Part shown: one piece after another, positions 59,301 through 64,000 of the stretch
How the letters are laid out: every line of letters starts with the position of its first letter
How positions within the stretch are numbered: position 1 is the first letter of the stretch
Origin: Solanum dulcamara
Taxonomy: Eukaryota > Streptophyta > Magnoliopsida > Solanales > Solanaceae
Direction: 5' to 3'
Assembly (NCBI RefSeq): GCF_947179165.1
Contig: NC_077244.1
Span: forward strand, 71,656,144-71,720,143
DNA length: 64,000 nt
The notes under the pieces: generated by a model
What the model was told of the DNA's origin: nothing
Seen by the model: the letters and a program-made list of their open reading frames with translations, nothing else
Database searches by the model: none
Translations under genes and position numbers: made by a program

Positions 59301-61383
59301 CATAATTAAGTGATATAAGTATTTCAAAAAAAATTGAAGTCTGTGCTTTCACCCTTCATTAAGTGATGCTCTAGCTTCAACTGCGATAGCATCAATTTGG
59401 TTCAGTACCATATCTTTCCATCGAGAAAAAAGGATTAAAGATAAAATGGAAAGAACAAATAGGTGCCTCTATAGGGAGAAAGGAATCAGATGTCGCATTA
59501 TAAGTTATCTGTGGTAGGAATTGCCTTTGATTATCAGTTGTTGGTGATAATCCTAAATTTTTTTCGCATGCAGTGCTGTACTCTAATTTTTTGCACACTT
59601 CATCAATAAAATTAGAAAGATATCACATCACTTGCGCATCTCTCCTTCTCCACGTTTGCAATAGAGAAATTAGAACTCATTTTATCCAAATAAGCGATAG
59701 GGCATTTCGGAACTAATAGAGGCCTACGAGCGAGATATTCATTACTGTTCAGATGAAAAATAGATAATGAAGATTTGGCGATTACCTGCTCCTCTTCTTT
59801 CAGCATATGCTGAGAAATGGTTGTCTGGATGGTACCTATGCTACATGTAAGTTCATTAAACAACACGGAGACCTCCTCTTTCTCCTTTTGTAAGCGATCC
59901 AAGCAATCGAAGATGGAACTGAACAGAACATCTATACTATTGTGTTCAAGTGAATATGTGAAGACCACATTCTTCACTTGTGCATCTAGTGCTTGAAAAA
60001 GGACCTGTCAATGTTAATATTCAGATTGATAACAAAATCTGCAACAGGTAATATCTTAACAAATGCCAGTACTTTATCAGAACTTTCAGTGAGCTGAGTA
60101 TACAACAACAACAACATACCCAGTGTAATCCCACTAGGGAGTACGCTACCTTACCTCTGCCTTATGAAGGTAGGACGCTGTTTTTTCGATAGACTTTCAA
60201 CTCAAGCAAGGCATATAAAAAAAATCAAGTTTGCAAAGCAAACGTAGTCAAGAAGCCATGTTGAAAACAATGAAGAAAACAATAGTAGCAGCGAAAAAAT
60301 AATATGATAAGCAATGAAAACAAGTAGTATAAAATCGAAGAATAAGATAGTAGGAGAGTAATAATAATACTACTGAAAAGGGAAACTAGACAATGCTCGA
60401 CCTACCAACCTTCTACCCAAATTCTCGACCTCCATATCTTCGTATCTAGGGTCAGGACCTCGGTGATCTGCAGGAGAAACATTTCTTGGTGCAACTATCC
60501 CCAATATCTTTCTTTTTGGTCATAATACCAATATTTTAGGTGCAACTTGTTTGTTGCTTTTTGTCAAACACAACTAACTTAAGCTAGAAAGTCACAATAT
60601 GATACAAAAAAAATATAGAGTGAACATCAGTACGTATATCATGAGTCAATCCAACGTGATATCAGAGCAACAGAGCAAGGACGTGTTTTCCCCCTTTTCA
60701 ATGAAAAATATGGTTTTTGGTGTAAGTAGGATCTAGAGGTAGGATGTAGGCAAACCATACCCTATCTTTTGTGGGATAGAGAAACTGTTTTCGATTGTTC
60801 CTCCACTCAAAAAGTGCAATCAAAATAGGATATAAAGGAAAATAATGACAGCAAAATAGAAAAACAAACAAAGCAATTAAGTAACAAGAAGTAAGAAAAA
60901 TGAAGAAATAACTTATTTTCACCCTATAATTGGTTGTCTTATTTTTCAGTTAACTAATATTACTCTTCTTATGAATGACTACGTGTAGTAATCATTTAGT
61001 ATATGATCATTATTTAACAATGTTAAAATCAAATGCATAAGAATCAAACACGATAAAATAAGTTCTAAACAAAAAAAAAAATGTTGTGATCTCTGCACAT
61101 CAATATTTACCTCATCTTCAGCAGCACAGTGATACTTATAAACAAGCTTCAAAAAGTGTAATCGCCTGCAAAGTTGATCAACTACTTCACCACCACAATC
61201 CAATGCTTCAAGTGCTACACGACGAATTTGAGCAAGCTCAATTTCAACAGCTTTATGAGAAAGAACAAAAAACAGAATTGGCGATTCAACTAATAGTTTC
61301 ACAAAATCATCAACAATAGCAGCAGCAGAAGAAGAAGAAGATGACAAGGCCAGTGTGTCGTCATCATCTTTCTTACCACCCAT
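53385..61383 (-). CDS. BTSL: BRUTUS-LIKE hemerythrin/RING E3 ubiquitin ligase
   Basis: Plant BTS/BTSL proteins are iron-binding E3 ligases that dampen iron-deficiency responses by marking bHLH transcription factors for degradation. Exons: 61383-61111, 60004-59786, 58947-58753, 58660-58326, 57999-57768, 57614-55987, 55671-55453, 55347-55210, 54402-54168, 54058-53999, 53907-53836, 53486-53385, for 1235 aa. Three hemerythrin-like regions: the first (exons 1-3) has ligand motifs HCAAEDE, SLEHNS and [12 protein letters not shown]. The second (exons 4-5) keeps HAAIKRDL but not the other His/Glu. The third (exon 6) has [22 protein letters not shown] and [13 protein letters not shown]. Then come a CHY zinc finger ([17 protein letters not shown]), CTCHY finger, RING (CPICHEDIF ... 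CGHLMH ... TCPIC) and a C-terminal zinc ribbon. The two-intact/one-degenerate pattern and N-terminus favour BTSL over BTS. The donor after 55987 is GC. Confidence 0.93.
53569..53819. mobile_element. Stowaway-type MITE in a BTSL intron
   Basis: It begins CTCCCTCCGCTTCAATTTA and ends with its complement (aaattgaaatggagggag). TA flanks both ends (53567-53568, 53820-53821). 251 bp, in the intron between exons 11 and 12, with one end only 16 bp from exon 11. Confidence 0.9.
54522..54647 (-). mobile_element. Short tRNA-derived SINE in a BTSL intron
   Basis: On the minus strand it reads gtagctcaattagttggttg (box A) and ggtttgattcccc (box B), and ends in an A-rich tail (54528-54540). The 11-mer aaaaagagctc flanks it at 54511-54521 and 54648-54658. 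At 126 bp it is short. The internal Pol III promoter boxes are well preserved. Confidence 0.85.
60104..60490 (-). mobile_element. RTE LINE 3' fragment, diverged
   Basis: (TTG)n at 60105-60117 on the minus strand is followed by LINE 3' sequence (cccagtgtaatcccac, gaaggtaggacgctgt). Further in, ccaaccttctacccaaattc ... cctcggtgatctgcagga resembles the coding end of the copies at 31430 and 39795. Frames are broken. It lies in the first BTSL intron (61110-60005). Confidence 0.65.
60698..60815 (-). mobile_element. Second, older RTE-like 3' fragment
   Basis: The words taggatctagaggtagga, gtaggcaaaccataccc and gggatagagaaactgttttc correspond loosely to LINE 3' sequence. It is strongly diverged. Same intron as the previous element. 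Confidence 0.45.
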
Positions 61384-61822
61384 TTACTACCACCTGTCAT
61401 GAATGACAAGTGAGACCAAATTGGTAGTAGTAATTTCATCATTTGAAAATGATTCAATAATAGATTAATTGGTGTCTTTCTTTTTGGCTCTTTGCTTTCT
61501 TCTTTTTCTTGCAAAGAGGCCTATTTCGTGCCTCTTCAAACTTCAAATATTTATTTGTTTATTTGTCATGCCTTGTTTATTTGTTACGTATATATGTTTG
61601 TTAATAAAAAAATTGATGTTGTTGAAATTTTTTATATTGTTATTTTGTAATTATAGTATTTGATATGCATTTTAAATTTATTTGGTATTCAGTATGTTTA
61701 AAAAAAATGTTGAAATACCGAATACTGTATTAAAATCTGTAATTATATATATAATTCATATATATTATTATAATACTAATAAATTGTCGAAATCGAACTT
61801 AAAATTGCTGAATCATATCAAA
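61384..61822. promoter_or_regulatory. Upstream region of the BTSL gene
   Basis: It contains the probable leader and core promoter for the minus-strand gene. A pyrimidine/purine-asymmetric run (ctttctttttggctctttgctttcttctttt around 61474-61506 in pieces) lies 90-125 bp upstream of the ATG. No unambiguous TATA box or iron-deficiency element was identified by eye. Confidence 0.35.
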
Positions 61823-61831
61823 TTAATTTTA

Positions 61832-62471
61832 GGAAAAATTATACAAAATAGACCTAATTGTGAAACTATTTACCTAAATTGGACTCAATCCAAACTATTT
61901 ATCCTTAATAGACTCATGACCCAAACTATTTACGCTTTTACCATACTTTCTCCTTTTAATTTCGCAAATGACATCATGCTGACGTCAGCATCACTACTAT
62001 GAAATAATCCTATGTGATACTCCATAGGTAAATGATACTATATCGGTATCATATAGGATTGAATTTAATTCTCTATGATATTCCGTCGATATATTGATAC
62101 CTTATCGATATCATATATGATTGAGCTCTTTTTTTAATAAATAAAAATAAAACAATTAAGAGAAAAATTATTAAAATCACAATCTTATTTATTAAATTCT
62201 AAATTAGTGGAAAATATATTTTTTGTGATACTCCGTCGGTATTTGATACCATGTCGGTATTATATAGGATTACACTTAATCTTTTGTGATACTCCGTCAG
62301 TATATTGATACTCTATCGATATCATATAGGATGGGCACTGTTTTCAGCATAACGTCAGCACACGAATTTTAAAATAAATTTATGTCATTTTAAAATAAAA
62401 AGGGGTATGAAAGTAATGGGGCATTTAAGAGTAAATATTTTCTCTTTTTGGGATATAAATGTTATTTTTCC
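61832..62471. mobile_element. Mutator-like non-autonomous element (640 bp) with internal repeats
   Basis: Left end GGAAAAATTATACAAA, right end in reverse GGAAAAATAACATTTA. TTAATTTTA is directly repeated at 61823-61831 and 62472-62480 (9 bp). Inside are four copies of a ~45-50 bp motif (tgatactccgtcggtat ... tgatacc ... tcggtatcatatagga) at about 62011, 62080, 62227 and 62287. Terminal complementarity is short, so the assignment rests mainly on the 9 bp duplication. Confidence 0.55.
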
Positions 62472-62480
62472 TTAATTTTA

Positions 62481-63051
62481 TATGATAATGATACCATATT
62501 TTTAAACATTAAAATTACCAAACTAAAGTTTTAAAAATTGTACCATGGCCACCCTACTTATTCGTGCCCTCATGAGCAAAAATAATAAAATATCAAATTA
62601 AGTTAAAGAAGCTTTGTTCGGAGTTGTGAGAAAGTAATGCAAGAATGGTTAGCAGTGTTTTATTTGTTAAGGGATTTTATAAAATATAACTAAATGACAT
62701 ATTTCATATCAAAATATATTTATACACAAAATAATGCAAAATCTATCTAACATGAAGCTTTTAACATAAATATCAAAAAGTTTTATAAATAAATTTTATC
62801 AATTCAATCTAAATGTGAAAATTTTACTACCATGTTAAATATAATGTAAATTTATTTTCAAAACAAAATATAAAATATGTATTTATATTTTAGAATGTAT
62901 TTGGTATAAAAATACATGTATCTATAATTTTTGATATACGTATTTGATTTAAAATCTGAAGGAGTGGTGTATGTAATTATTTTAAATTATAAAATGAATT
63001 TGTATTTTATGGTAAGAATGTTTGTGTAATTAGGTAGTTTTCCTTTAACGT
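62481..63051. other. AT-rich intergenic sequence, nothing recognised
   Basis: No gene or clear repeat boundary was seen. Confidence 0.45.
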
Positions 63052-63661
63052 AGGGGTGTGTATCTGTCGGTTCGATTCGATTTTATGTATTATCGGTTTG
63101 GTTTATTGATTTTCAATTTTTAAATATGCTAAATCAATAACCAAACAAATAAGATATTTCTTATCGGTTTTCGTTTTATAGGTTATTGGTCCTTAACGGT
63201 TCGTTTTTTAGTTTAACCAATAAAAAAATACTCATAAAAAATATATATGATTTCTCAAATGATTTGGCGTGATAGAACAACAATATAGCTTTATATTATG
63301 CTCATAAAATAGAAACAATAGTAACTAACATGAAAAAAAGCATGCAAGTGTAACACGAACTAAAGAACTAAGACAATGATGTGAATTAAAAGCTAAAGGG
63401 TAAAAAAATAGTAACCCATAATGTACTGATATTAATATTTAATATTTATGTAGGGATAATGTAGTAAATTACTGTAGTTTTAATGGGTTATCGGTTTACC
63501 CAATAACTCAATATTAAAAACTAATATCGAACAGATAACCCGATAATTATTTTTATGAAACTATTAAAAATTTGTTAACCCAATAACTCAATAATAATAA
63601 ATCAATAACATTTTTTTTTATTCGATTTATCGGTCGGTTTTAGAGGAAAGTTGTCCACCCC
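63052..63661. mobile_element. hAT-like repeat of the 'ggggtg...cggtt' type
   Basis: It starts taggggtgtgtatctgtcgg and ends with ttgtccacccca, the reverse of which begins TGGGGTGGAC. The interior is dominated by ttatcggttt / taacccaataactca words in both orientations. It resembles the hAT-like element at 30886, but no target duplication could be shown. Confidence 0.4.
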
Positions 63662-63941
63662 AACAGAAACCCGGTCCAGATATTTCTCATTTTTCTAAAG
63701 CCCAATGGATTGGGTCGGTCCAAACCCGATTTCGACCCATCTGATCTTCCCCAAAATTAAAGCAAACAGAAATATTGCGAATAAGAAAGTTTTGCTGCTG
63801 CCATCTCCAAAACCTCGTTCCTGCTCCAGAAATCTCCGTTCTCTCCATCAGTTGATCCTGCTATAATCGGGAAGTGAAGAGTGAGGTTACTGAATCAAAG
63901 GAGAAAAGAGCAGAGGAAAGAAAGAAGCAGCCACCGAAAAG
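63662..63941 (+). promoter_or_regulatory. Upstream region and leader of the ELF5-like gene
   Basis: Composition changes to less AT-rich sequence with CT-rich (ctctccatcagttgatcct) and AG-rich (agaggaaagaaagaagcag) leader-like stretches before the ATG. The transcription start cannot be placed. It is divergent to BTSL. Confidence 0.4.
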
Positions 63942-64000
63942 ATGAAGACAACCAAAGGAGGCAAAGTCATGAACCCTACCGATGCTTATCGCAAGGAGAT
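63942..64000 (+). CDS. ELF5: ELF5/WBP11-like nuclear protein, N-terminus only
   Basis: The first 19 codons and two bases of the next are visible (MKTTKGGKVMNPTDAYRKE), then the window ends. The start sequence is the conserved N-terminus of WBP11-family proteins, including Arabidopsis EARLY FLOWERING 5, a nuclear protein linked to RNA processing and flowering-time control. The ATG sits in a purine-rich context (gaaaagATGA) after a leader-like stretch. With so little sequence, only the family can be named. Confidence 0.75.
   Translation, partial: MKTTKGGKVMNPTDAYRKE

Overview
The window is plant nuclear DNA: intron-rich genes on both strands in very AT-rich, transposon-filled sequence. RTE-type LINE copies ending in (TTG)n and tRNA-derived SINEs of a type familiar from nightshades suggest Solanaceae (Solanum, Nicotiana or Capsicum). 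This is an inference from repeats and protein similarity, not a database match. There is no sign of bacterial, viral or CRISPR sequence.

Five protein-coding loci are supported. (1) 646-5150, minus: a plasma-membrane H+-ATPase with 16 exons visible and the C-terminal part off the left edge. (2) 23893-34174, minus: a type II (class B) J-protein of 338 aa in two exons separated by a 9.3 kb intron. (3) 41259-49655, plus: a 15-exon gene for a 1638-aa ubiquitin carboxyl-terminal hydrolase-related protein. (4) 53385-61383, minus: a 12-exon gene for a 1235-aa hemerythrin/CHY/RING protein of the BRUTUS-LIKE type, an iron-responsive E3 ligase family. (5) 63942-64000, plus: the first 19 codons of an ELF5/WBP11-like protein, cut by the right edge. 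All splice junctions were read by eye and hold the reading frame, apart from one possible extra T in H+-ATPase exon 8.

Layout: genes 1 and 2 lie about 18.7 kb apart in a repeat-rich gene-poor block (5.2-23.9 kb). Genes 2 and 3 are divergent across 7 kb, genes 3 and 4 convergent across 3.7 kb, and genes 4 and 5 divergent across 2.6 kb. The genes do not form an operon or an obvious pathway. Three encode proteostasis factors (chaperone, ubiquitin hydrolase-like, E3 ligase), which may be chance.

The most unusual material is in the repeats. At 11376-12685 a foldback element carries about 950 bp of degenerate GACCC/CGAGAC minisatellite. At 30823-32566 a SINE is split by a hAT-like element, which is itself split by a 5'-truncated RTE LINE. 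Two 636-640 bp elements with 9-10 bp target duplications resemble non-autonomous Mutator-like elements. The 9.3 kb J-protein intron has collected at least seven insertions, including an L1 relic and a possible organelle-derived segment. Three introns, in three different genes, use GC instead of GT at the donor site.
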